Of a stretch of 64,000 bases of DNA, positions 53,097-62,218 are shown piece by piece. The DNA is from Micromonospora sp. DSM 45708 (GTDB lineage Bacteria > Actinomycetota > Actinomycetes > Mycobacteriales > Micromonosporaceae), in the NCBI RefSeq assembly GCF_039566955.1, contig NZ_CP154796.1:372001-436000 (forward strand), given 5' to 3'. How positions within the stretch are numbered: position 1 is the stretch's first letter; each line of letters starts with the position of its first letter. A program made the position numbers and the translations under genes. The notes beneath the pieces were generated by a model. The model did no database searches and was not told where the DNA came from. It worked only from the letters and a program-made list of their open reading frames with translations.

Positions 53097-54344
53097 TCAG
53101 CGCCAGCGGGCGATGACCGTCGACCCGCCGATCACCTTGTCGCCGGGGCCGACCAGCGGGTCCGCGGCGTCGACCGGCAGGTAGATGTCGGTACGCGAGC
53201 CGAACCGGATCAGGCCGAAGCGCTCGCCCCTCGCCAGCAGCGAGCCGACCGGCGCCCGCTGCACGATGCGGCGCGCGATCAGGCCGGTGCGCTGGGCCAC
53301 GACCACCGTGCCGTGGTCGGTGTCCAGCACCGTGTACGCCGCCACGTTGTGCTCGGCGTCCGGCTTCATCGCGTTGACGAAACCACCGTCGGCGACGAAG
53401 TAGTCGACCACCTTGCCGGCCACCGGAGCACGGTTGACGTGCACGTCCAGCACCGACAGGAAGACCGCGACCCGCAGCCACTCGCCGTCGCCGAAACGCT
53501 CGTCGGTGAGCCGCTGCACGGACAGGACCCGGCCGTCCGCGGACGCGACCACGGCCGACGGGTCCTCCGGGACGTCCCGCTGCGGGTCCCGGAAGAACGC
53601 GGCCACCGGGGCCGCGGCCAGCGCCGGCACCAGCCAGAGCTTGGACTTCGGCCGGGCGGCCCGGGTCAGGGCGGCCAGGCCGAGCGTGATGCCGGCGGCG
53701 GCCACCCCGTTGGAGTCGATGTGCATCTGCCGGGTCACCGGCACGCTCGACGGCCGGTACGCCGGCGACAGCGAGGCCGCCAGCGCGGCCGGCGCCGGGG
53801 TGAAGCGCAGGTGGTGCACGCGGACCGGCGGGGAGTTGCGCAGCACCACGTCGGTGCGGACGCCGTGCAGCACACCCTGCCGGTCCAGCTCGGGGCCGGC
53901 GCCCTCGGTGCGGAACAGCGGCGCGGCGACGCTGAGCACCGCGCCGTCGGCCAGGTACTTGGACAGGCCGTCCACCGCGGCACGGGCCTCCTCGGCGGTG
54001 CCGGTGAACGGCTCGGCGACGATCACCGCCGCCGCGGCGTCCGCCTCGGCGAGCGTGTCGACCACGCGTACCCGCTCGGCGACCCAGTGGCTCTGGGCCG
54101 TCACGTGCTCGCGAAGCGCCGCCGCCGCGGCGCCCTCCGCCGGCGCCACGACCAGCCGGTCGCCCGGGAGCAGCGCCTCGATCGCCGCGGCCAGCACCGC
54201 GGACTCCGGGGTCGCGCCGACCAGCAGGCCGGTCTTCGGGTCGTTGCGCCGGGCGAACTCGCTGACGAGCGTACGGGCGGCGCGCTCGCCGATGCGGACC
54301 GCACCGGACGGACCGGTGACGCGCACGGCGGGGGACTGGGTCAT
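53097..54344 (-). CDS. psd: Phosphatidylserine decarboxylase fused to N-terminal Rossmann-like domain
   Basis: A 415-residue protein. The C-terminal half is Psd, which turns phosphatidylserine into phosphatidylethanolamine: ASADGRV with the catalytic Asp, VFLSVLDVHVNRAP with the His, and the self-cleavage RFGSRTD where the serine becomes the pyruvoyl group (about residue 383). The first ~200 residues have a Rossmann-like pattern reminiscent of methyltransferases (GLLVGATPESAVLAAAIEALLPGDRLVVA) but without a GxGxG SAM motif. ATG at 54344 follows AGGAG. Function of the N-terminal domain is unknown. Confidence 0.88.
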   Translation of the reverse strand: MTQSPAVRVTGPSGAVRIGERAARTLVSEFARRNDPKTGLLVGATPESAVLAAAIEALLPGDRLVVAPAEGAAAAALREHVTAQSHWVAERVRVVDTLAEADAAAAVIVAEPFTGTAEEARAAVDGLSKYLADGAVLSVAAPLFRTEGAGPELDRQGVLHGVRTDVVLRNSPPVRVHHLRFTPAPAALAASLSPAYRPSSVPVTRQMHIDSNGVAAAGITLGLAALTRAARPKSKLWLVPALAAAPVAAFFRDPQRDVPEDPSAVVASADGRVLSVQRLTDERFGDGEWLRVAVFLSVLDVHVNRAPVAGKVVDYFVADGGFVNAMKPDAEHNVAAYTVLDTDHGTVVVAQRTGLIARRIVQRAPVGSLLARGERFGLIRFGSRTDIYLPVDAADPLVGPGDKVIGGSTVIARWR

Positions 54345-54523
54345 GTCGGACGAGCTCCTGACGCGGTAGAGACGGACGGGGACCGCTACGGCGACGCGAC
54401 CGGCCGGCCGGGGCGGAACGGGGAGCGCCGGGCGTGGTCGGGGGCGGCCCGGACCGGACGGCGGAGGCGAGATCTCCCTCGACCCAGCATAGGCCGCGCG
54501 AACGGGCCGCCGCACCGGCGCGG

Positions 54524-54985
54524 TCAGGCCGGTGGCTCCCCGGGGGTACGCCGCCCGGCCGGTGGCGCGACGGTCCCCGGGTCGACCGCGGGCAGCTCGC
54601 GGGTGTCCGGCCCGGACCGGTCCTCGCGGGCCGACGCCGGCACGTCGGTCACCGCGCCGGTGGGCCACTCGTCCACCCCGTCCGGGGTCGCGGCGTCGCC
54701 GGCCGGCGTGCCGTCGCGGTACGGCGCGGCCACTGTCGCGTCCGCCCCGCCCGGCTGGTCGGGCTGGTCGGGCTGGTCCGGCGACGCCGGCTGGTCCGGG
54801 CCGCGGACCGAGCGCAGCGCGCCGACCAGGCCGAGCAACCCGATCACGACCAGCCCGCCGGCCAGGAACCAGCCCACCGGCGGCACGTCCAGCCCGAGGA
54901 TCCGGGCCAGCAGCCACCAGAGGGCGAGCCCGAGAAAGACGAGTCCGAACGCGAACGACACGATGTCCGTACGGTGGGCCTTCAC
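54524..54985 (-). CDS. Small two-helix membrane protein with acidic Pro-rich tail
   Basis: A 153-residue protein: two hydrophobic helices (residues 10-30 and 38-58) with a short hairpin, then an Asp/Pro/Gln-rich tail with PDQPDQPDQP repeats. GTG at 54985 overlaps the stop of the LiaF-like gene by 4 bp (GTGA), so it is coupled to it. I do not recognise a family; the LiaF-like/PspC context suggests a role in envelope-stress sensing. Confidence 0.7.
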   Translation of the reverse strand: MKAHRTDIVSFAFGLVFLGLALWWLLARILGLDVPPVGWFLAGGLVVIGLLGLVGALRSVRGPDQPASPDQPDQPDQPGGADATVAAPYRDGTPAGDAATPDGVDEWPTGAVTDVPASAREDRSGPDTRELPAVDPGTVAPPAGRRTPGEPPA

Positions 54986-56826
54986 CGGGTCACCTCCAGA
55001 TTGCCGGCGTTCACGTGGACGTAGAGGCGCAGCTTGCCCCCGCCGGGGCCGTCCGCGCCGGCGTCGGTGCTCTCCCAGCGGCGACCGCTGAGCCCGCCGG
55101 TGTGCCGGCCGAAGACGGAGGCGTCACCGGCGTTCACATCGGCCACCGTGGTCACGTCGACGTCCGGCGGTACGACCACCGTCGCGTTGCCGAGGTTCAC
55201 GTCGACGGTCACCTGGATGTCCTGCGCGTCGAAGTCGATCGCCCGCAGGTCGAGCACCGCGTCGCCGAGGTTGTTCTCGTACCGGTCGGCCAGGTCGCGG
55301 CGGTCGGTCGGCGCCCAGGTGACGTTGCCGTCGATGCCGCGTACCCGGTCGTAGGACTCGGCGACGGTCGCGACGCCGAGCGCCGCCGCCGTCACCAGAC
55401 CGAGAGCGATCAGCCAGCGGGCCCGGCCGAACCAGGTGCCCACGAGCAGTCCGAGGCCGATGGTGGCCAGTGCCGCGGCGAAGTAGCCGGCCGCGCCGAC
55501 CGGGAACACGTCGAGCAGGTCGAGCATCGCCACCAGGCCCAGCGCCAGGAAGATCAGCGAGAACGTGATGGCACCGAGCGGGGAGCGTTCCCTGGGCCGC
55601 TTCGGCGGCCGGGGCGGCGGGACCGGCACCGGCGCGGGGGGCGACCCGGCGTACGGGCCGTGCGGGGCGAACGGCGGTCGGTAGCCGCCCGGCGGCAGCG
55701 GCGCGCCCATCGGGGCGGGCGGGGGCACGGCGGCCGGTTCGCCGAGTGGCGCGCCGGTGGTCGGCGCGGTGGGCCAGGCCGGGGCCGCGCCGAAGGTCGG
55801 CCCGGTGCCGGTGTCGCCGGCCGGCGAGGTCACCGCGGGCATCGCGGCGGTCACCGGCTCGGGCCGGACCGGGCGGGTGCCGGCCGCGGCGGGCCAACCC
55901 GGGGCGGGCAGCGGCGTGGCCGGGTAGCCGGTCCCGGCCGGTGCGGGCGGGTAGCCGGGCTCGGTGTGGCCGGCCGGCGCGGGCGAACGGGCCGGCCCGG
56001 TGCCGGTGGGCGGTGCGGGCGGGTAGCCGGAGACGGGCGCGGCGGCGGGCCATCCCGGTGACGGGACCCCGACCGGTTCGTCGGGTCGGGACGAGGCGCC
56101 GGCCCCGGTCGGCGGCGCGTACCCGGCGGGTCCGCCGGGCCACGGCGACGCGGGCCGCGCCGGTCCGGCTCCGGCGGGCGGGCCGGCCCAGGCCGCGGTC
56201 GGTGGCGCGGGGAACGGCCCGGCCGTCGGCGGCACCGGACCGGGGTACGTGCCGGCCCGGGACGCGGGCCCGCGCTGGTCCCGGTTGAGCATCAGCGCGC
56301 CACCGATCAGGATCACCGCGCCGAGCAGGATGGCCCGGAAGCCGTCGGTGACGACGTACGCGAAGCCGACCGCGACCACGATGCCGAGCACGATGACGGT
56401 GACCGGGGACATGCTGGAGCGGCCCCGGCCGAGCATCGACTCCACGGGGGAGGCGGTGTCGCCCTCCCCGGGGATGATCAGCCACGCGGCGACGTAGACC
56501 AGGATGCCGATGCCGCCGAAGAAGCCGAGCACGGCCAGCAGGACGCGCCACAGCACCGGGTCGGTGTTCGTGGCCCGGCCGATCGCGGCACACACCCCGG
56601 CCAGGTAGCGGCCCTCCCGGGGGCGGACCAGCCCGTACCGGGTGGTGAAGCCGGCGGCGCCGGGCGGCGGGGCGTACCCGCCGGGGGGTGGCTCGGCGAA
56701 CGGCGCGCCGCCGCCGGGCGGCGGGGTCGCGTCGTCGTCGGTGGGGGCCGTCCCCGGCGGGGGCGGCGGTGGGTCGTCCTGTGCTGCCGCCCAGGGGCGG
56801 GGCGGACGGGCAGCGTCCTCGGTCAT
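54982..56826 (-). CDS. PspC and LiaF-like multi-helix membrane protein
   Basis: A 614-residue protein. After a Pro/Gly-rich start, a PspC domain lies at ~62-120 (REGRYLAGVCAAIGRATNTDPVLWRVLLAVLGFF), then two more helices, a long Pro/Ala-rich linker (~185-410), helices near 420-495, and a C-terminal LiaF/cell-wall-active antibiotic response-type beta domain (AVLDLRAIDF, VNLGNATVVVPPDV, VNAGDASVFG). It is divergent from the histidine kinase; LiaF proteins inhibit LiaS in Firmicutes, so this is the likely sensor modulator of that kinase. ATG at 56826. Confidence 0.85.
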   Translation of the reverse strand: MTEDAARPPRPWAAAQDDPPPPPPGTAPTDDDATPPPGGGAPFAEPPPGGYAPPPGAAGFTTRYGLVRPREGRYLAGVCAAIGRATNTDPVLWRVLLAVLGFFGGIGILVYVAAWLIIPGEGDTASPVESMLGRGRSSMSPVTVIVLGIVVAVGFAYVVTDGFRAILLGAVILIGGALMLNRDQRGPASRAGTYPGPVPPTAGPFPAPPTAAWAGPPAGAGPARPASPWPGGPAGYAPPTGAGASSRPDEPVGVPSPGWPAAAPVSGYPPAPPTGTGPARSPAPAGHTEPGYPPAPAGTGYPATPLPAPGWPAAAGTRPVRPEPVTAAMPAVTSPAGDTGTGPTFGAAPAWPTAPTTGAPLGEPAAVPPPAPMGAPLPPGGYRPPFAPHGPYAGSPPAPVPVPPPRPPKRPRERSPLGAITFSLIFLALGLVAMLDLLDVFPVGAAGYFAAALATIGLGLLVGTWFGRARWLIALGLVTAAALGVATVAESYDRVRGIDGNVTWAPTDRRDLADRYENNLGDAVLDLRAIDFDAQDIQVTVDVNLGNATVVVPPDVDVTTVADVNAGDASVFGRHTGGLSGRRWESTDAGADGPGGGKLRLYVHVNAGNLEVTR

Positions 56827-56946
56827 GCCTCCGATAGTGCTGCCCCGGCCGCCCGGACGGCCTCAGGAACCGACCCTGACCCCACCCTGAGATCCTCCGG
56901 CGGTGAATGTCCGGGGCGTCCCCGTGGTCCGGGGCGTTCCCGTCGT
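56827..56946. promoter_or_regulatory. Divergent promoter region between LiaF-like and LiaS-like genes
   Basis: A 120-bp gap must hold both promoters. No convincing -35/-10 pair or palindrome was recognised. Coordinated control by the LiaR-like regulator is plausible but not visible in the sequence. Confidence 0.4.
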
Positions 56947-58266
56947 GTGACGATCGGGACGCCGGCCGCCGCCGGCACCTCCGCACCGACCCGGGAGCCT
57001 CCGATCAGCAGCACCGTCACGCCGCACCCCCCGCGCCTCTACCGGGCCACCGAGCACCGGTTGGCCGCCGGGGTGGCCGCCGGCATCGCCGAGCACCTGG
57101 GCATCCCGGTGCTCCGGGTCCGGGTGGCGTTCATGGTGCTGCTCGGGCTGAGCGGGCTCGGGCTGCTGCTCTACGCCGCCTTCTGGGCGGTGGTCCCGCC
57201 CCGGCCCGGCGACACCGCCGCGCCGCCGCGCCGCGACCTCGCCCAGTTGCTGCCGTTCGTGGTGATCGGGCTGGGCGTGCTGCTGCTCCAGGTGGTCGCG
57301 TTCGACTCGGTCGGGGCGGCCGGCACCGCCGGCTGGCTGGTGGCGATCATCGCGGTCGGCGCCGGTGTCATCTGGCACCAGTCCGGGCCGGAGCGCCGCC
57401 GGCAGTGGGGCGACTCGGCGGTGCCCTGGCTGGGCGCGGTGGTGGAGGAGAGCGACCGGCGGGCGTTCGTGCTCCGCTTCATCGGCGGTGGCGTGCTCGT
57501 CGCGGTCGGCATCATCGGCGTGGCCGCGGTCTACTCGCCGGCGCAGAACTTCGACGCGGTGCTCAACGGCGTCATCTTCGCGCTGGTCGGGCTGGCCGGC
57601 GTGGGCGTGGTGACCGGCCCCGTGCTGTGGCGCACCTGGACCCAGCTCCGGTCGGAGCGGGAGGGGCGCATCCGCGAGCAGGAGCGCGCCGAGCTGGCCG
57701 CCATGGTGCACGACCAGGTGCTGCACACGCTCGCTCTGATCCAGCGCAACGCCAGCGACGTCAAGACCGTGCAGCGGCTGGCCCGGGGCCAGGAGCGCTC
57801 GCTGCGCAACTGGCTCTACAAACCGGCCGCGTCGCCGACCGAGCGTTTCGCGGCGGCGCTGGAGCAGGCCGCCGCCGAGGTGGAGGACACGTTCGCCATC
57901 ACGGTCGAGGCGGTGGTGGTCGGCGACCGGGAGACCGACGAGCGGGTCGGCGCGCTGGTCGCGGCCACCCGGGAGGCGCTGGTCAACGCGGCCCGGCACG
58001 CCGGGGTGCAGACCGTCTCGCTCTACGCCGAGGTGGAGCCGGAGCAGGTGAGCGCGTTCGTGCGGGACCGGGGCAAGGGCTTCGACCCGGATACGGTGGA
58101 GAATCACCGGCACGGCGTCCGGGGCTCGATCATCGGACGGATGAAGCGGCACGGCGGCCGGGCGGAGATCCGGTCCGAGCCGGGAGAGGGCACGGAGGTC
58201 CGGCTGATCCTGCCGATCAGCGGCTCCGGCTCCGGTTCCGGCTCCACGGCGGAAAGGGACAGGTGA
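56947..58266 (+). CDS. PspC-domain sensor histidine kinase (LiaS-like)
   Basis: A 439-residue kinase. A PspC domain lies at the N-terminus (LYRATEHRLAAGVAAGIAEHLGIPVLRVRVAF), followed by four to six hydrophobic helices to about residue 235, then the HisKA_3 helix ERAELAAMVHDQVLHTLALIQR with the phosphorylated histidine, and the HATPase domain (EALVNAARHAG, VRDRGKGFDP). The tail is GSGSGSGS-like from a short DNA repeat. GTG start at 56947 has no clear ribosome site. Forms a two-component system with the next gene and faces the LiaF-like gene. Confidence 0.9.
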   Translation: MTIGTPAAAGTSAPTREPPISSTVTPHPPRLYRATEHRLAAGVAAGIAEHLGIPVLRVRVAFMVLLGLSGLGLLLYAAFWAVVPPRPGDTAAPPRRDLAQLLPFVVIGLGVLLLQVVAFDSVGAAGTAGWLVAIIAVGAGVIWHQSGPERRRQWGDSAVPWLGAVVEESDRRAFVLRFIGGGVLVAVGIIGVAAVYSPAQNFDAVLNGVIFALVGLAGVGVVTGPVLWRTWTQLRSEREGRIREQERAELAAMVHDQVLHTLALIQRNASDVKTVQRLARGQERSLRNWLYKPAASPTERFAAALEQAAAEVEDTFAITVEAVVVGDRETDERVGALVAATREALVNAARHAGVQTVSLYAEVEPEQVSAFVRDRGKGFDPDTVENHRHGVRGSIIGRMKRHGGRAEIRSEPGEGTEVRLILPISGSGSGSGSTAERDR

Positions 58267-58268
58267 CC

Positions 58269-58946
58269 ATGTCGGAGCAGGAACCGGTCGAGGGCGCGGC
58301 GCCGCGAGGGCCGCTGCGGGTGTTCCTCGTCGACGACCATGCCATGTTCCGGGCCGGCGTCCGTGCCGAGCTGGGCACCCGGGTCGAGGTCGTGGGCGAG
58401 GCCAGTTCGGTGGCGGAGGCGGTGGCCCGGATCGCGGCCACCCAGCCGGACGTGGTGCTGCTGGACGTGCACATGCCGGACGGCGGTGGCCGCGCCGTGC
58501 TGGAGGCGATGCGGCGTACCCACCCGCAGGTGAAGTTCCTGGCGTTGAGCGTGTCCGACGCGGCCGAGGACGTGATCGGGCTGATCCGGGCGGGTGCCCG
58601 GGGGTACGTGACGAAGACCATCTCGCCGGAGGAGCTGACCGACGCGATCCGCCGGGTGGCCGACGGGGACGCGGTGTTCAGCCCGCGGCTGGCCGGGTTC
58701 GTGCTGGACGCGTTCGCGTCCCGGCCGGACGCGCCGGTCGCCGACCCCGAGCTGGATCAGCTCACCAACCGGGAGCGCGAGGTGCTGCGGCTGCTCGCCC
58801 GGGGGTACGCGTACAAGGAGATCGCCAAGGAGCTGTTCATCTCCATCAAGACGGTGGAGACGCACGTCTCCAACGTGTTGCGCAAGCTCCAGATGTCGAA
58901 CCGGTACGAGCTGTCCCGCTGGGCCGCCGACCGCCGGCTGGTCTGA
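58269..58946 (+). CDS. LuxR-type response regulator (LiaR/VraR-like)
   Basis: A 225-residue NarL-family regulator. Receiver: FLVDDHAMFR acidic pair, phosphorylated aspartate in VVLLDVHMPDGGG, switch threonine region LALSVSD and lysine in YVTKTIS. HTH: LTNREREVLRLLARGYAYKEIAKELFISIKTVETHVSNVLRKL. ATG at 58269; a GTG at 58263 overlapping the kinase stop is an alternative. Phosphorylated by the adjacent LiaS-like kinase and likely to control envelope-stress genes. Confidence 0.92.
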   Translation: MSEQEPVEGAAPRGPLRVFLVDDHAMFRAGVRAELGTRVEVVGEASSVAEAVARIAATQPDVVLLDVHMPDGGGRAVLEAMRRTHPQVKFLALSVSDAAEDVIGLIRAGARGYVTKTISPEELTDAIRRVADGDAVFSPRLAGFVLDAFASRPDAPVADPELDQLTNREREVLRLLARGYAYKEIAKELFISIKTVETHVSNVLRKLQMSNRYELSRWAADRRLV

Positions 58947-59504
58947 CCGCCGGCGCCCTCGTCCACCCGGTCGGCGGGGGTGCCCGCACAGTCGACGACG
59001 ACCTCAGCCGTACGGGTAAAAACTGCGCGTACCCGGCGCTCGTCCGGAGGTCCCACCGGGGGGCGCGGCGCGCTCACGGCACCGGACGCATGGGGTGGTC
59101 TGGATCGGTGTGGACACGTCTTGCCTGTTCGGAGCCCTGCGATCCGCGCCGTTTGTGATCTTTTCTCAAGTATCGGCAACGTGGCGGGCAACTAACGGCT
59201 TGATAACGGCACCTTCACGGAAAGGGCCGGTGGGTGTCACAGTGGCAGCACCTCACCCCCCGGTGTGAGGCATCTCGTCGGGCCCGCCGACCACGGAACG
59301 CCGCAACCGCGTCGCCCCGTGGTGTCGATCCTGCGTGATGTCCTCGTCGAAGGGTGTGGCGCCCGGCGGATCGGTACCCCAGGGGTGTCCCGATTTCCTC
59401 TGCGGTAAACCGGCGGCCTGTGGTTCGGGTCGTCGGCGGTGTCACCCCCCACACGTGCGTGAAACCCACGACGGAACCAGGTTAGAAAGAGGAGGCCCCT
59501 CGCA
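58947..59504. other. Intergenic region before the peptide-import operon
   Basis: This 558-bp stretch holds no gene that I can support. An AT-rich segment at about 59151-59173 stands out from the GC background and may contain the promoter of the downstream ABC operon; a TAACGGC direct repeat follows at about 59193-59210. A strong AGAGGAGG ribosome site precedes the ATG at 59505. Confidence 0.5.
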
Positions 59505-61148
59505 ATGAGAGTCTCGAAGCGGGCGAGCGGCGCGCTCGCGGTGGGCGCGGCATTCGCGCTCGTCGCGTCCGGCTGCTCCAGCGGGAACAACGACGGTGGC
59601 GACGCCGGCGCGAGCAAGGACGGCGCCATCGTCATCGACGGCACCCAGCCGGAGAACCCGCTGGTTCCCTCGAACACCACCGAGACCGGTGGCGGCAAGA
59701 TCATCGACTGGGTCTGGAGCGGCCTGGTCGAGTACCCCAACAACGGTGGGGCGCCGCAGAACCTGCTTGCCGAGTCGATCGACACGAGCGACTCGAAGGT
59801 CTTCAAGATCAAGATCAAGCAGAACACCAAGTTCCACGACGGCACCACGGTCAAGGCCGAGAGCTTCGTCAAGGCCTGGAACTGGGCGGCCTACGGCCCG
59901 AACGGCGCGCAGAACGCCTCCTTCTTCTCCGACATCCAGGGCTTCGGCGACGTCTACACCGAGGACCCGGACGGCCCGGACGGCCCGAAGAAGGCCCCGG
60001 AGCCGAAGCTCAAGGAGATGTCCGGCCTCAAGGTCGTCGACGACTGGAACTTCGAGGTCACGCTCGCCGCGCCGACCGCCGTGTTCCCGACCAAGCTCGG
60101 CTACAGCGCCTTCATGCCGCTGCCGGACGCGTTCTTCGCCACCACCCCGGCGGAGTTCGGCAAGAAGCCGATCGGTAACGGCCCGGTCAAGCTCGTCTCC
60201 TGGCAGGACGATGTCGAGATCAAGCTGACCCGCTTCGACGACTACAGCCTGCGCGACAAGATGAAGATCAAGGACGTCACCGTCAAGATCTACCAGGACG
60301 ACACGGCGGCCTACAACGACCTGCTCGCCAACAACCTGGACTTCCAGCAGCAGGTTCCGGTCTCGTCGCTGGCCGGTGACAAGTGGAAGACCGACCTGGG
60401 CGAGCGCGCGATCCAGACGACGGTCCCGTCGACCGGCATCATCGCCTTCCCGATCTACGACAAGCGCTTCACCAACCCGAAGCTGCGCAAGGCGATCTCG
60501 CTGTCCATCGACCGGCAGGCCGTCACCGACAAGATCTTCTTCGGTAACCGCAAGCCGGCCGACAGCTGGGCCAACCCGCTGACCCCGGGCGCCGAGCCGG
60601 GCAACTGCACCGCCTGCAAGTTCGACGTGGCGCAGGCCAAGCAGCTCCTCCAGGAGGCCGGTGGCTTCCAGGGCAAGCTGACCCTGTCCTACAACGCGGA
60701 CGCCAGCCACAAGGAGTGGATGGAGGCCGTCGCCCAGCAGATCAAGACCAACCTGGGCATCGACGCGGTCGCCGTCGGCGTGCCGACCTTCGCGGTCTTC
60801 CGTGCCAACATCAACAACTACAAGATGACCGGCATGTACCGCGCCGGCTGGCAGCAGGACTACCCGGACGTCGAGAACTGGATCAACCCGCTCTACGTGA
60901 CCGGCGGTTCCTCGAACGACGGCAAGTACAGCAACCCGCAGGTGGACGCCCTCGCCAAGGAGGCCTCCGCGGCCCCCAGCATCGAGGAGGCCCACAAGAA
61001 GTTCGCCGAGGCCGTCAAGCTGATCGACCAGGACGTCCCGACGATCCCGATCTACTTCAGCGGCGAGCAGTCCGGCCACTCGGAGAAGATCAAGAAGCTG
61101 GAGCTGACCAACGTCGGCGAGCTCGACATCACCTCGGTCGAACTCTGA
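59505..61148 (+). CDS. Peptide ABC transporter substrate-binding lipoprotein (DppA/OppA family)
   Basis: A 547-residue lipoprotein: signal peptide, lipobox VASGC with acylated cysteine, Ser/Gly/Asp-rich linker, then a type II peptide-binding fold. IDGTQPENPLVPSNTTET at the N-terminus, KFHDGTTVKAESFVKAWNW, the KNTKFHDG motif, and KLRKAISLSIDRQAVTDKIFFG are the SBP_bac_5 hallmarks. It binds oligo- or dipeptides outside the cell. First gene of the operon with dppB, dppC and dppD; a hairpin follows it. Confidence 0.93.
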   Translation: MRVSKRASGALAVGAAFALVASGCSSGNNDGGDAGASKDGAIVIDGTQPENPLVPSNTTETGGGKIIDWVWSGLVEYPNNGGAPQNLLAESIDTSDSKVFKIKIKQNTKFHDGTTVKAESFVKAWNWAAYGPNGAQNASFFSDIQGFGDVYTEDPDGPDGPKKAPEPKLKEMSGLKVVDDWNFEVTLAAPTAVFPTKLGYSAFMPLPDAFFATTPAEFGKKPIGNGPVKLVSWQDDVEIKLTRFDDYSLRDKMKIKDVTVKIYQDDTAAYNDLLANNLDFQQQVPVSSLAGDKWKTDLGERAIQTTVPSTGIIAFPIYDKRFTNPKLRKAISLSIDRQAVTDKIFFGNRKPADSWANPLTPGAEPGNCTACKFDVAQAKQLLQEAGGFQGKLTLSYNADASHKEWMEAVAQQIKTNLGIDAVAVGVPTFAVFRANINNYKMTGMYRAGWQQDYPDVENWINPLYVTGGSSNDGKYSNPQVDALAKEASAAPSIEEAHKKFAEAVKLIDQDVPTIPIYFSGEQSGHSEKIKKLELTNVGELDITSVEL

Positions 61149-61162
61149 TCCGAACGGTCTGA

Positions 61163-61202
61163 CCCCGGGTCGGGCTCGCCTACCGGTGAGCCCGGCCCGG
61201 GG
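61163..61202 (+). terminator. Intra-operon hairpin after the peptide-binding gene
   Basis: 61163-61177 pairs with 61188-61202 (15 bp, one G-T pair). As in the sugar operon, it probably lets only part of transcription continue to the permease genes, so the binding protein is made in excess. Confidence 0.65.
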
Positions 61203-61291
61203 CCGTTCCGCGAGGGGGTGTACAACAAACCCCTCGCACGTTGTCGTCACCGCGTCGGGTGCCCGGCGCTCCCTGTCTGGAGGACCACCCC

Positions 61292-62218
61292 ATGGGCCGT
61301 TATCTCTTGAGACGGCTGCTGCAACTCGTACCGGTGTTCATCGGCACGACGTTCCTGATCTACTGGCTCGTCTGGTCGGTGCCCGGTGACCCCTTCGCCG
61401 GCAAGTGCGGTGACCGCGGTTGCCCGCCGAACTACCGGGCCATGATGACCGAGAAGTATCATCTCGACGACTCGATCTGGGTGCAGTACGCCAGCTACAT
61501 GAAGAACCTGTTCCAGGGTGACTTCGGTATCACGTTCGGCGGTCGCGAGATCAGCGACATCATCGCCACGTCGTACCCGAACACCCTGAAGCTGGCGGTG
61601 GTCGCTCTCGCCATCGAGGCCGTGATCGGTCTCGGCGCGGGCATCCTGACCGGTCTGCGACGCAACGGCTTCCTGGACAACCTGGTCCTGGTCTCCACCC
61701 TGTTCCTGATCGCCCTGCCGGTCTTCGTCGTCGGTTTCGTGTTGCAGTGGGTGCTCGGCGTCAAGTGGGGCATCATCAACCCGACCGTCTCCAACGAGAT
61801 GCGGTTCAGCGAGCTGATCGTGCCCGGTTTCGTGCTCGGCAGCGCCTCGATGGCGTACATCGCCCGGGTGGCGCGCACGAGCATCGCCGAGAACCGGCGT
61901 GCCGACTACGTCCGTACCGCGATCGCCAAGGGCCTCCCGATGCGCCGGGTGGTCGGCGTGCACCTGCTCCGCAACTCGCTCATCCCGGTGGTCACGCTGC
62001 TCGGCACCGACCTCGGCGCGCTGATGGGTGGCGCGATCGTCACCGAGGGCATCTTCGGCATCAACGGCATCGGCCGGCAGGTGCTGCGCTCCATCGTGAC
62101 GAAGGAGAGCGCTACCGTTGTCGGCATCGTGGTGGTGCTGGTGGTCGTCTACCTCGTGATGAACCTGCTGGTGGACCTGCTCTACGCCGCCCTCGACCCG
62201 AGGATCCGCTATGAGTGA
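61292..62218 (+). CDS. dppB: Peptide ABC transporter permease DppB/OppB
   Basis: A 308-residue permease of six helices. LRRLLQLVPVFIGTTFLIY is the first helix; the EAA loop (VRTAIAKGLPMRRVVGVHLLRNSLIP) contacts the ATPase. ATG at 61292 after CTGGAGGA is preferred to upstream codons since it starts at the family's usual MGRYLLRRL. It ends with GAGTGA, within a copy of the dppC start sequence. Confidence 0.93.
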   Translation: MGRYLLRRLLQLVPVFIGTTFLIYWLVWSVPGDPFAGKCGDRGCPPNYRAMMTEKYHLDDSIWVQYASYMKNLFQGDFGITFGGREISDIIATSYPNTLKLAVVALAIEAVIGLGAGILTGLRRNGFLDNLVLVSTLFLIALPVFVVGFVLQWVLGVKWGIINPTVSNEMRFSELIVPGFVLGSASMAYIARVARTSIAENRRADYVRTAIAKGLPMRRVVGVHLLRNSLIPVVTLLGTDLGALMGGAIVTEGIFGINGIGRQVLRSIVTKESATVVGIVVVLVVVYLVMNLLVDLLYAALDPRIRYE

